Below are positions 47,680 to 58,200 of a stretch of 64,000 nt of DNA, piece after piece. The stretch is from the NCBI GenBank assembly GCA_947476255.1, contig CANJPY010000011.1, positions 1 to 64,000 of the forward strand. The letters are read 5' to 3'. The position numbers and the translations under genes were made by a program. The DNA is from Chthoniobacteraceae bacterium (GTDB taxonomy: Bacteria; Verrucomicrobiota; Verrucomicrobiia; Chthoniobacterales; Chthoniobacteraceae). Positions within the stretch are counted from its first letter, which is position 1. Each line of letters begins with the position of its first letter. A model generated the notes under the pieces. That model searched no databases. It saw only the letters and a list, made by a program, of their open reading frames with translations, and had not been told where the DNA came from.

Positions 47680-47718
47680 GATAGGTCGTCTCGGTTCAGC
47701 GTTATACTCCTTAAAATT

Positions 47719-48687
47719 ATGAAACTAAAAAGCACCCTTGCACTCCTGTTAAGCCTCCTCGCCGCAGGAGGTCTTCAGGCCGAACCGCTAAAAATTGCGT
47801 ACTCCGACTGGCCGGGTTTCACCATCTTTGAACTCGCCAAACAGAAAGGCTGGTTCAAGGACGCTGGGCTCGACGTTGAGCTCGTCTGGTTTGAGTATCT
47901 TCCCTCCATTGACGCCTTTTCCGCGGGCAAGGTGGATGCGGTGACCATTGTGGCAACCGATGCGCTGGTGACCGGCGCCAACGGGGCCAAGAGCAAGTTC
48001 GTTGCACTCCTCGACTACAGCGATGGCAGTGACATGATCATCGGCGCGCCCGGAATCAAGTCCATCAAGGATCTCAAGGGTAAGAAGGTCGCGGTAGAGA
48101 CGACGCTGGTGGAACACCTGCTTCTCCTGAAAGCGCTGGAGGAAAACGGAATGACTCAGTCTGATGTCGAGCTCGTGAATACAGCGACAGATAAGATGCC
48201 CGAAACGCTGGCATCTGGAAAAGTTTCAGCCGTAGGCGCGTGGTATCCAATTTCTGGCAATGCGCTCAAACAGGTGCCGGGATCGAAGGCGTTGTTTACA
48301 AGCGCGAGTGCCAAGGGGCTGATCTACGATGTGCTCGCGGTGAGTCCAAGCAGTTACGGCAAACACAAGGAAGAGTGGTCCAAAGTCGCGGGGATTTACT
48401 ACGAGTGCGTGGATTACCTGAAAGATCCGAAGACCAAGAAAGACGCGATCAAAATCATGGCGGCCAAGGTCGGGGCGGACGCCACTGATTACGCCAAAAA
48501 CATTCCCGGCACACACTTCCTCACTCTGGAGGAGGCGAAGAACGCAGTAAAGAAGGGTCAGGGGCTCGACTCCATCTATGGGTCCTTAACCGTGGGAGAC
48601 AAATTCAACATGGATAACAAAGTCTATAAGAGCTCTCAAAAGCCGGACAGTTATGTGCTTCCAAATTTGATCAACGACTTGAAATAG
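47719..48687 (+). CDS. ABC transporter substrate-binding protein (NMT1/SsuA/TauA-like; urea carboxylase-associated)
   Basis: Signal peptide; LKIAYSDWPGFTIFELAKQKGWFKDAGLDVELVWFEYLPSIDAFSAGKVDAVTIVATD. Confidence 0.9.
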   Translation: MKLKSTLALLLSLLAAGGLQAEPLKIAYSDWPGFTIFELAKQKGWFKDAGLDVELVWFEYLPSIDAFSAGKVDAVTIVATDALVTGANGAKSKFVALLDYSDGSDMIIGAPGIKSIKDLKGKKVAVETTLVEHLLLLKALEENGMTQSDVELVNTATDKMPETLASGKVSAVGAWYPISGNALKQVPGSKALFTSASAKGLIYDVLAVSPSSYGKHKEEWSKVAGIYYECVDYLKDPKTKKDAIKIMAAKVGADATDYAKNIPGTHFLTLEEAKNAVKKGQGLDSIYGSLTVGDKFNMDNKVYKSSQKPDSYVLPNLINDLK

Positions 48688-48693
48688 CCGTCT

Positions 48694-49737
48694 TTGATGA
48701 CCAAGGCGCACCGCGATTGGTTGGGGCTGAAGAAGGAACTGCCACGCAAGCGGCGGGTGCAGCTCACGTTGCTCTCCTTTCTGGTGCCACTTGCATTGTG
48801 GTGCGTCGTGAGTTACGTACCGTGGGTTTGGCACCCGTTGGTCCGGGTGACCACCCCCGGGGAGGTGGATTACTTCACCGAAGACATGGACGTCCCGCGG
48901 GGAGACTTCGCGACTGAAAGCCGCAAGGCCAGAGACAGAGGACAGACGCCTCCCGAGGGATTCCGGGTCAATCCCGTATACCTCCCTGCTCCACACGCGG
49001 TTGCGCGTGCCTTTGTCAGCGCCTTCCAAACGCCGCCCCGTCTTCCAAACGAACCCTGGTTGCACCAAAGTCTCGGACACAGCATACGCACCATCGTTTT
49101 TGGGTTTCTGGTTTCCTCGTTGCTCGGGCTTCCCTTGGGTATCTTCTGTGGCACCTACCGGTTTGCTGCGAGGCTGCAGGAACCGTTCATCGAGTTTTTT
49201 CGATATCTTCCCGCGCCCGCATTTGGGGCATTGTGCGTGGCGGTGCTCGGGATCGACGACGCCCCCAAGATCGCAATCATTTTCGTGGGCACCTTCTTTC
49301 AACAGGTGCTGGTGATTTCAAATACGGTGCGCAAAGTCGATCCTGCGCTCATCGAGGCCTCCCAAACCCTGGGTGCAAAGGGGTGGCGATTGGTGCTCCG
49401 AGTGATCATTCCGGCCTCCATCAGCGACATTTACACAGATATGCGCATTCTTCTCGGATGGGCGTGGACCTACCTTATTGTGGCGGAGGTCGTTGGGACC
49501 ATGTCGGGAATTACTTTCTTTATCAATCAGCAGGCCCGTTACCGCAACTTTGACAACGTTTACGCTGCAATCGCGATGATTGGGATCATTGGGTTCTCAA
49601 GCGACCTTGTGCTTTCATGGCTGGGGAACGTGCTGTTTCCGTGGAAACGGAAAACAAAAGTTGAGAGTCGGGTTTTTGGGCGCTTGTGGCGCAGGGACAG
49701 TTCCACGACTTTGGCGCCAACGGCACACACACCATGA
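48694..49737 (+). CDS. ABC transporter permease (NitT/TauT type)
   Basis: Permease motif [48 protein letters not shown]; multiple TMs. Confidence 0.92.
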   Translation: MMTKAHRDWLGLKKELPRKRRVQLTLLSFLVPLALWCVVSYVPWVWHPLVRVTTPGEVDYFTEDMDVPRGDFATESRKARDRGQTPPEGFRVNPVYLPAPHAVARAFVSAFQTPPRLPNEPWLHQSLGHSIRTIVFGFLVSSLLGLPLGIFCGTYRFAARLQEPFIEFFRYLPAPAFGALCVAVLGIDDAPKIAIIFVGTFFQQVLVISNTVRKVDPALIEASQTLGAKGWRLVLRVIIPASISDIYTDMRILLGWAWTYLIVAEVVGTMSGITFFINQQARYRNFDNVYAAIAMIGIIGFSSDLVLSWLGNVLFPWKRKTKVESRVFGRLWRRDSSTTLAPTAHTP

Positions 49738-50639
49738 TTGCCATTGATCTGCCTCCCGAGGAATACCTGCAGCAGCGCCCACACGTCTCCGAGCGCTTTG
49801 CGCGCATACGCAAGAGGCCGTTGATCTTGAGCGTGCGTAATCTCAGAAAAGATTTTGGCGGTGACGACCAACCGCGCACCGTGTTTGAAGGAGTCACGCT
49901 AGATATTCACCGGCGTGAATTTATCTGTGTCATTGGTCCCTCTGGCTGCGGGAAGTCAACACTGGCGCGCATCGTGGCCGGGTTGGACGAGGCCAGCGGC
50001 GGCGAGGTCCTTCTCGATGGCGTACCCATAAACGGACCGGGGCCGGACCGCGGCATGGTTTTCCAAGGTTACACGCTTTTCCCGTGGCTGACGGTAAAAG
50101 CAAACGTCATGTTCGGTCTGGAAATGGGCGGGCAGGCGCGGAGCATCGCGGAACAGGAGGCGCGGCAGTGGCTGGACATGGTGGGTTTGAGCAGCTTTGA
50201 AAATGCTTATCCTCAGGAGCTTTCAGGCGGCATGAAACAGCGGGTGGCAATCGCAAGGGCTCTTGCGAGCGGTCCACGGATCCTCATCATGGACGAACCC
50301 TTCGGTGCATTGGACGCTCAGACACGCGCACAAATGCAGGGCTACCTATTGCAAATATGGCGCAAGGTCGACGTGACGATTTTGTTCATCACCCACGACC
50401 TCGACGAGGCGACGTATCTCTCCGACCGTATCCTTGTGTTGGGCGCAAATCCTGGGCGCGCTGTGGAACTCATTGAAAATCCAGTGCCGCGACCACGGAG
50501 TGTGGACCAGTTTCAGTCTTCGGAATTCCTTGCATTAAAACGGCGTCTGGAGCACCACATCCATCCGCCAGTTGAGACGGACGGGGTGGATCTTCTTCCG
50601 ATGGTAAAGCTAACACATGCCGGTGATGAAGTGGAGTGA
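49734..50639 (+). CDS. ABC transporter ATP-binding protein (NitT/TauT type)
   Basis: Walker [10 protein letters not shown], signature [15 protein letters not shown], Walker [17 protein letters not shown] overlap with permease. Confidence 0.95.
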   Translation: MIAIDLPPEEYLQQRPHVSERFARIRKRPLILSVRNLRKDFGGDDQPRTVFEGVTLDIHRREFICVIGPSGCGKSTLARIVAGLDEASGGEVLLDGVPINGPGPDRGMVFQGYTLFPWLTVKANVMFGLEMGGQARSIAEQEARQWLDMVGLSSFENAYPQELSGGMKQRVAIARALASGPRILIMDEPFGALDAQTRAQMQGYLLQIWRKVDVTILFITHDLDEATYLSDRILVLGANPGRAVELIENPVPRPRSVDQFQSSEFLALKRRLEHHIHPPVETDGVDLLPMVKLTHAGDEVE

Positions 50640-50808
50640 GTCGGAGCCTGTCGATGGCTTCCCCTGAGGCAAGCCGCATGGGCTGGGTGCAGGCCAAGCA
50701 CCCGGGACGCTCGACAACAGCAATGACTCGGTGCGCAATCCCGAACTTTACGCGTGGTTGGTCCAACGCTCTCGGGAGATATCCTTAGTCAACATTACCT
50801 TAAACGTT

Positions 50809-53800
50809 TTAAAAAACAGTGACGTCCTTGATTCGAACCCGGGGTTCGGCGACAGAGGCCATTTCCGTGATCAAGAGCGCCTTGCGGGGCATCGAAACAA
50901 CCAGTCCCGTGACGCGCAGGCCGGGACTCCATTTCTCAGGCAATTCTAGGCGCAGAAAATGCCAGCCGTCAAAGTTCACCGAAAGCTTTCCCGGCCAGTC
51001 CCAATACACCCCGGTGGTGATCCATTTCTCCCCTTTTTCATTCGCCACCTCCCACATCACATCCCCCCAGCTGGAATTTCCCTTCACCCACACTCCCACA
51101 TTGCGATGAACACCCGCGGCGACGACGGGATCCTTGAACTTTACGATGGCGTATTCGTGCAGCAAATCCCATGAAACGGGTTTGTCCGCAACAAGCTCCA
51201 ATTCCATACAAGCGCCCTTCTGCGGATCCTCCACGGGACTCAGCTTGAACTGCCCCAACGTGCGGTGTGGCAGATTCCAACCGGAAACCCGCTCCAGTTT
51301 TGCCTCCGGCTCCGCGGCCAGCGCACACCGCGCCGGATCACTCAAAGCTTCCACCACCTCATATTTTTCGGGCAACGGTTCCTGCGGAAATTTGGAATCA
51401 GAGGCGCTTATTGTCTCCAAACGAGAACCGGATTTAAGGTAAGAGGCGGACTCTCCGAGCTCCAAAGTGAGCTCTTTTCCCTGGACGGCTTTTTCGGCAC
51501 CATACAAGTCAGTAACGACGGAACCCGTTTCCGCGCTAAGGACAAGCTTCGCCACACGAGTGCCGCGGGCCGTCCATAACGCGTACACAAACCCGTCCGG
51601 GCGCCTGAACTCGAGCACATACAAGGAAAGCGACCCACTCGGAACCACGCGAGAAAACTCGGCCTTGTCCAGAACACTGGTGAGTGTGGCCAGCGCGGCA
51701 TATGCTGGCTTCGGATACATGTAGGGATACCGCTCGCAGAGACCGCCGGAACCCCAAATTGTGTGAAAATACCCCTTGCCTGCATCGTGGATGGTGCTCA
51801 AGGCGATACTGGCAAACCCATAAGCGCGGGCCTGCAAAGCGTCGCGCACCAACCAAGCCGCCTGCCCGCCCAGGCCCAGTGGGTTGTCGCGCCGGCCGAC
51901 CCATTCATAACAACCCGTAATCGCTGCGTCTGGAGCATTGAGTACGCGCGCGGTCTGACGCAGCAACCAGGCAGACTGCATCGCACCAGGAAGCGGCCGC
52001 TCCGGAATAAACGTCTGGCCAAGATCTTCCACAGCTATCATGTCAATGTAGTGTCTTGGAAACCCGCGCCTCAAGAGTTCGCCCACCATGGCACAACCGT
52101 CGCCGGAATTGCCCCACTGGGTCTTTAAGTCTGGGAACTTTTCGCGAATCATTTGCAAGAGCGCGCTCAAGATCTCGATCCTGCTGGCCCAGTCAGCTTC
52201 ATCACTTTCCTTGAGTGGCGCAGGTTTTTGGCCCCACAATTCCGAGGGCACCGGCGCACCGTTGGCCGAGGATTCGTGCCAGATCATGATCGTGCGCAAG
52301 CTCGGTTGTAGAGCCAATGTCTCTCGAATGTAAGACTCATAAGCGGCGACTTTTTCCGCCGTCGTGCCCGTCGTGAGAAGCTTACCTTTCCAGTGGATGC
52401 ACCATTCAAACAAGTTGTATTCCTTGGTGCGCGCTTCGGAAAGCGGCGGCAGATTGGCATGCCGCAGACCAGCTCGTTGGTAAAGCTTGCCCACCCGCTC
52501 TAAATCTGGAGCCCCGCCGTGCGCCCAGTGAAACCACCAAGTCCCGTGGGGAGACTCAAACCCTGCCTTCCGAGTGTCGGGCGGCAAGATCACAAACGAG
52601 GAGCGGTTGTCGGACAGTTCCCTCCCAGCCGCATCGAAAAGCCGCACCCGGGCCGCATACCAACCGTTCTGGAGACTGGCCACCGGGAGCTCGCAAATTG
52701 TATCGGGTTTCTGGACACTGAGGGGAATCTCCTTTTTTCCAGACCCGACAATGGAACCGTTTGTGTCCGCAAAATCCCAAGCAATCGTGTAAGCGCCAGA
52801 CGCCCCGTGAATAGACGCCGCCAAGGCCGGAGCGTCTTCACGGTAAAAAGCAGAGACGCCTCCCTTGCTCCGGACGGTTAGAACTGCAGGCGCCACCTCC
52901 AATGTCAGTCCACACACCAGCACCGAACTCTGCGCGCCTCCGGGCACATAAGACCGGCCGACGGGTTTCAGGGAAGGAGGAAACGCCTGACTTTCAACAA
53001 CTCCTTTAACGGGGTCTAAAATTTCGAGATCCAGATAACGCTTCGCGGGAATCGTGCCCGAAAACCCGTATTTCGACTCGTCCTCGTTTAATAAATCCTG
53101 AATCAATCCCGTTTTAAGCGGCACCCGTACCAGCCAAAGCGGCACTTTGCGCTGCGCCGTCCCTTCTCCAAGCGTGAGCGTACCCACTAAACGAGAATCT
53201 TCCGGACCGTTTTTTTGTTGAGTCCCGTCCCGCGCGAGCCCGGGCACGGACACCAGACTGTCCGCCATGGCCCCGCCCCGCCCATTAGCGTAACGTGTCA
53301 GGCGCAGTGTGAAGGCGGGCACCTTGTCTACTCCCGGATCGGCGGCACAAAGCACATGCGCAAAGGCGTAATTTTCCGCGGGAACAGAAATGATTCTAGA
53401 TTCAGGGAGGCCGTCAAAGGCGGAACGCCTCCAGTAAAAACTCACAAGATCGTCCGAGGGGCAGCTCAACCGCCCCAACCCAGCCACAGGGAGCGCATTG
53501 GCACCCGTAACCACCCGCATGGGGATCCCCTCTACAACGGCATCGCCAGCCCCTATGGAAACAACGGCCCCAGTCCGGCCGCCCTCTTGCACCTGCAAGG
53601 CCTCCGATGGAACGGGGCGAAACAGGGATGCGGCGGTCTTACTCCAGTGAATACTCCGGATGGCACCTCCCTTCGGCACACTTAAACTCATGCTCGCAAG
53701 CGCCGCTTCCGTCGGCCACGTCTGCAACAGGCGCCCCTCCGCCCATAACTCAAGGGACGCACCGTTGCGACGCAACTCCATCGACACCAGATGCGTTGAA

Positions 53801-54318
53801 GCCGCGGGGAAGCTTTCCCAACGGCTCAGCACCTGGGCTCGCAGCGGATCCTTGTAAAAAGTCACATTGGGTCGCGAAAAAATTTTAAAGTTCCCGGGCA
53901 ACTGGAAAAAGCCGTCGCCAAGCATATTACCGCCCGCGGGCAAGAGAGTCAGGCGTTCCGTGGTTTTGTTCGCAAAATTCAATTCCAACGTGCATGAAAG
54001 ATCATCGCCCGCGGCCTTAGCCCCTGACGCCTTTCCCGTCACGACCGGTTCCAAAGAAGACAGCTGCGGACGGGTTTCAGTGCTCGCACGAAATTGAAAC
54101 CGCACGGTTGTCACATCTCCAGGAAGCGGCACCTGTACTTTGACACGGGTTGCGGCCACCGACTCTCCGTTTCTCTCCTCAAAAACGTCAAAGAGAACAT
54201 CCTGAACATCGGCAATGACTTTTGCTCCAGACGGAAGCGCTGCCTGAAGCGGTGGGAGAGCGCCGCAAAGCGCGAGTAGAGAAAATCCGAAAAGCACGGA
54301 CAAATGAGAAGTCTTCAT
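50809..54318 (-). CDS. Large secreted protein with GH-like TIM-barrel region and C-terminal beta-sandwich module
   Basis: Signal peptide MKTSHLSVLFGFSLLALCGALPPLQA; SPHGTWWFHWAHGGAPDLERVGKLYQRAGLRHANLPP; C-term VGVWVKGNSSWGDVMWEV...FDGWHFLRLELPEKW. Confidence 0.65.
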   Translation of the reverse strand: MKTSHLSVLFGFSLLALCGALPPLQAALPSGAKVIADVQDVLFDVFEERNGESVAATRVKVQVPLPGDVTTVRFQFRASTETRPQLSSLEPVVTGKASGAKAAGDDLSCTLELNFANKTTERLTLLPAGGNMLGDGFFQLPGNFKIFSRPNVTFYKDPLRAQVLSRWESFPAASTHLVSMELRRNGASLELWAEGRLLQTWPTEAALASMSLSVPKGGAIRSIHWSKTAASLFRPVPSEALQVQEGGRTGAVVSIGAGDAVVEGIPMRVVTGANALPVAGLGRLSCPSDDLVSFYWRRSAFDGLPESRIISVPAENYAFAHVLCAADPGVDKVPAFTLRLTRYANGRGGAMADSLVSVPGLARDGTQQKNGPEDSRLVGTLTLGEGTAQRKVPLWLVRVPLKTGLIQDLLNEDESKYGFSGTIPAKRYLDLEILDPVKGVVESQAFPPSLKPVGRSYVPGGAQSSVLVCGLTLEVAPAVLTVRSKGGVSAFYREDAPALAASIHGASGAYTIAWDFADTNGSIVGSGKKEIPLSVQKPDTICELPVASLQNGWYAARVRLFDAAGRELSDNRSSFVILPPDTRKAGFESPHGTWWFHWAHGGAPDLERVGKLYQRAGLRHANLPPLSEARTKEYNLFEWCIHWKGKLLTTGTTAEKVAAYESYIRETLALQPSLRTIMIWHESSANGAPVPSELWGQKPAPLKESDEADWASRIEILSALLQMIREKFPDLKTQWGNSGDGCAMVGELLRRGFPRHYIDMIAVEDLGQTFIPERPLPGAMQSAWLLRQTARVLNAPDAAITGCYEWVGRRDNPLGLGGQAAWLVRDALQARAYGFASIALSTIHDAGKGYFHTIWGSGGLCERYPYMYPKPAYAALATLTSVLDKAEFSRVVPSGSLSLYVLEFRRPDGFVYALWTARGTRVAKLVLSAETGSVVTDLYGAEKAVQGKELTLELGESASYLKSGSRLETISASDSKFPQEPLPEKYEVVEALSDPARCALAAEPEAKLERVSGWNLPHRTLGQFKLSPVEDPQKGACMELELVADKPVSWDLLHEYAIVKFKDPVVAAGVHRNVGVWVKGNSSWGDVMWEVANEKGEKWITTGVYWDWPGKLSVNFDGWHFLRLELPEKWSPGLRVTGLVVSMPRKALLITEMASVAEPRVRIKDVTVF

Positions 54319-54500
54319 GGGGGAGCACGACAATCTGAGAAAAAACTGTGCTTCAAAAGCTCTAAAAACGGGGTGCCTTGATTCCGTTTGGGGCTGCGAT
54401 CATTGCAGCACGACACGCCGGAAACGAGGCGCCGCCAAAAAAAATCGATTCCGCATCGTGGATTGACCTTTTACAAGGAGTCCTGTAGCCAAAAGCGCGC

Positions 54501-54926
54501 ATGTCTTTAGAAACAACTTTGATATTGTTCAAACCCGACGCAGTCAGCAAACAACTCGTCGGCCAAGTGCTCGAGCGCTTCCAAACCGCCGGTCTCAAAA
54601 TACGAGGCCTGAAAATGCTGCAATTCGGAGATGCACTCCTGCGCGAGCATTACGCGCACATCGCTGAAAAGCCCTTCTTTCCCGATGTGCAAAAGTTCAT
54701 GCAGCAGACGCCCGTAATCGCACTTGCCCTCGAAGGAGAAAACGCGGTGGCTCACGTCCGCGACCTATTGGGCCCGACAGATTCAACGAAGGCAGCCAAG
54801 GGTACCATTCGTGGAGACCTTGGAGTCGATGTGATGGTCAACGTCTGCCATGCATCGGATTCAACGGACGCCGCGGCCGCCGAGCTCAAGCGCTTTTTCG
54901 GGCCAAACGAATTGTTCAAATACTAG
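54501..54926 (+). CDS. ndk: Nucleoside diphosphate kinase
   Basis: TLILFKPDAVSKQLVGQVLERF, GTIRGDLGVDVMVNVCHASDS active-site histidine motif. Confidence 0.96.
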   Translation: MSLETTLILFKPDAVSKQLVGQVLERFQTAGLKIRGLKMLQFGDALLREHYAHIAEKPFFPDVQKFMQQTPVIALALEGENAVAHVRDLLGPTDSTKAAKGTIRGDLGVDVMVNVCHASDSTDAAAAELKRFFGPNELFKY

Positions 54927-54995
54927 TCGGTTCGTATGCTGCTACGGGTTGAATTAACCCGGAAATGCCTGAAGAAGGAACTGATCTCCAAACGA

Positions 54996-55035
54996 TGTCC
55001 GTACCCAATGATTGTCGGGGTACGGGCATTTTTTT
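54996..55035 (+). terminator. Rho-independent terminator downstream of ndk
   Basis: tgtccgtaccc-N11-gggtacgggca stem (11 bp, one wobble) followed by ttttttt. Confidence 0.8.
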
Positions 55036-55214
55036 ATGGTGAATACCCCTCAAAAGGTGACATGACACAGGTGTCTCCCAATTTCTTAAAACAATCCTCC
55101 GCCAAAAGAACTGGTTGAGCTGTTTTCAAAAGCACCCCGCTGTAGTGACTGCGCGCTCAGACCGGCGCCCGCTCGGCGGGAGAACCGACACTCCTTTGAA
55201 CTTCCCTCTCGGAG

Positions 55215-58200
55215 CTACTTTCCCAATTCCGAGAGATAACGAAACAGATCCGCGAGTTGCTGTGGACTAAGCGTTGCAGTCAGCCCGTCTGGCATCACCG
55301 TGCCCCCGGTTTTGACGGATTGCGCCCCCGCACGCGAGAACGTCTTCACCACGCCGGAGGACATGTCACGGATGGCAATGGCCTCGGCGGTCTCGGTCTG
55401 TTTGAAACCAGTGATGACCGTCCCGTCATTCAGTGTAATAGTTGCGGCCTCGTAGCCCTCTTTCACGTTCAGCGCCGGCCATATCGTTTCGGTGACGATC
55501 ATGTCCATGGGAAGGCCGCGTGCGAGATTACTGAGATCGGGGCCGATTTTGCTCTGCGGCGCCCCCGGAGTGTGGCACGCAATGCAGCCTGCTTGCTCGT
55601 ACACCAATTTGCCTCTCGCAGCGTTTCCAATGGTATTCGCACCGTTAACAATCTGGGTGACTGCTTCCTTCGTGTAGGCGGGCAGCGCGCTGTTGATACC
55701 GGCCAGTTCCATGAATTTAGCCGATAATTTCAGGTCGCTTTTTCCAAGGAGGTTTAGGGTGCGTAGCGCAATTTTTGCCACGCTCGGCGGCAGTGCGTCC
55801 GGTTTTTGCAGCGCGCGCTCCATTGCCGCCCGCCCCTCCCTGCGCGACACAATCGCGTTAAGCAGCGGTGCTGCACCATCCGCCGCGTTGAGCTTTGCAA
55901 GGCGGTTCAGGACATGCTGCGCGACCTCGTCAGGACTCAGACTGAGGAGCGCATCAAGAGCCTGTGGCAGACTTTCTTCGAAGGCGAGTTTCCGGATAAG
56001 GCTCGCGAACGCGTCCACCTTCCAAATACCGGCAAGACGAATACCCTCCATCTTCAGTTCGGTGCGGTCCGAATCGAACAACGGCGAAAGTAGTTTCTCG
56101 GGCTCTGCGGGACGCGCTGATTTGATGGCGGCAAGCACGGAGGCATTCCGCCCCCCCAGTTCGAACACCAGTGGCACATCAGCGGCCTGGGCAATGCCGG
56201 CGAACGCTTTGAGCCAGCGTTCACGTCTGGGCGTGTCGCCTGCACTCCTGACGATTTGCTCCCGCATGATTTCAACGGCCTTGGTGCTGGCACTGGGCTT
56301 GTAGTTGACGACGTGGCCAGTCAGGTTGCGGAAGTCATCGATGTTGTTTTCCACCCAGCCGTTTTGCAGGGCAAAAATGAGGTGTTCATCCTTGTCGAAG
56401 TGAAGTTTTCCCTCAACAAGCAAAGAAGACCAAAGGGGGTTGGAGACGTGCAGAGTTTTGGTGAGCGCGTGGAGGTGGTAGCTGTTGAAATCCTTGTCGA
56501 GGGCTCGGGTGGCAATGATCGCAGCGCGGGGGTCGCCAACATAACTGGCGGCCACGATAGCCTCGACGCGCACTAAAGCGTCCTCATCGGCAATCTGAGC
56601 TTCGAGAAGTTGCAATGCGTCCGGCAACCGACCGTCCCGGGCCCAGACGCCTATCACGTGAGTGGCATAGGCGCGGATTCGAGCGTCGGCCGAGCGCAGC
56701 AATTCAGAGAGCAGCGCGGGCCTCGGTGTCTCGTGCGCCTCATAGAGCGAAAGCGCCAGCAGGCGGCGATACGGATTTTGTTGTTGTTTGGGCAGCCACT
56801 CATCGAGCGCCTCAACGACCTCTTTTGAATTCCGTTCGATAAGCAACCGCTTGGACTGGTACCAGACCCAGCGTTCCTTGGAATCAAGTTGCTCCAGCAA
56901 TTGCGGAATGCTCGCGCCCGCGAGGCTGGCCGGGGTGACTTTTTTGCCGCCGTTCCAAGTGACGCGCCAAATACGGCCGTGGGTTTTGTCGCGGTCCGGA
57001 TGCCGGTAGCTCGCCTGATAGTGGCCGATGATCGGGTTGTACCAGTCTGCCACGTAGATCGCACCGTCGGGCCCCATGCGCACCTCCACGGGGCGGAAGT
57101 TGTTACCGGAAGTCTCTATAATGTTCGGCAGTCGGGTCGAGCTGAAGACACCATTTTCACACTTCAGTTCATGCTGTTCCAAGATGTTTGCGTAATACCC
57201 GCCGATGATGGCGCGGCCTTGCATCTCTTGTGGAAAATGGCTGCTGTGAAGAAAATCCATTCCAACCTGCTTACTAGGTGCCGTGAAAATATTCATCGCC
57301 TGCGAATCCACTGCGAGTGTCGAACGCACCAGTCCCGGGGCGCTGAACCACGCGCCGAAATTCGCGCCGCTTTTGTGAAAAGGCTGTCCGTACTCGGTGC
57401 TGTTGACACCCCAATTGTTGACGCCGCCCGAGGAGAATTGAAAAAAGGGATCGAGATGTCCGGTGTGCCGGCGCCAGCGCCACAAGCCCGAGCGGTTGAG
57501 CGTTTCGACACCAAAGGGGGTCTCAACGCGTGAGTAAATATGATGCCCCTGCGTGAACCACAGTTCTCCACCAAAACCCCAGTTGAGAGAGTTGATCATC
57601 TGGTGCGAATCGGCCGTGCCGAAGCCGCCCAGCACAATGCGCTTCGTGTCCGCCTTGCCGTCACCATCGGTATCCTTGAAATGCAGCAGTTCCGTGCCTT
57701 GTGCGACGTAGAGTCCGCCATCCCCGAACTCCAGGCCGCTGGGCATGAAGAGGCCGTCGACGAACTTCGTGAACTTGTCCGCCCGACCATCGCCATCGGT
57801 GTCTTCGCAAACGAGCACGTAGTCGTTCGGCTTTTCACCCGGCTTGATCTGCGGATAACTCACGGCACACGCGACCCAAAGACGGCCGCGCTCGTCCCAG
57901 CGCATCTGTATTGGCTTTACGATGCCATCCTCCTCGGAGGCGAAGAGGTTCACGTCAAAGCCGTCGAGAAGCTTGAACGATGCCCTTTCCACCTCGGGCG
58001 ACTGAGACGGCACGCTGGGTGGTTCGGTCGGAATGGACGAGCGCACGGCGATCGGCGTGAGCGGCTTTTTTGCAAGAGCGTTCCAGATGTTTTCGTCCGC
58101 CTGTTGGAGCAGCGGAAGAAAATCCTCCATCTCTTGAGGGAAGATGCGCGTGCTGCCGTCGCGCCAGTCTTTGGAATACGGCTGGGTGGTGCGGTCGCCG

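Noticed and set aside
47419-47718. Guanidine-I (ykkC) riboswitch expected near urea/guanidine carboxylase genes
   Set aside because: I did not find the conserved ykkC sequence blocks on either strand; dyads and sigma54 motifs are present instead. A covariance search would be decisive.
54850-54875. Ndk active-site variant CHASDS (Gly to Ala)
   Set aside because: HASDS-type variants are, to my knowledge, seen in ordinary nucleoside diphosphate kinases; not considered unusual.
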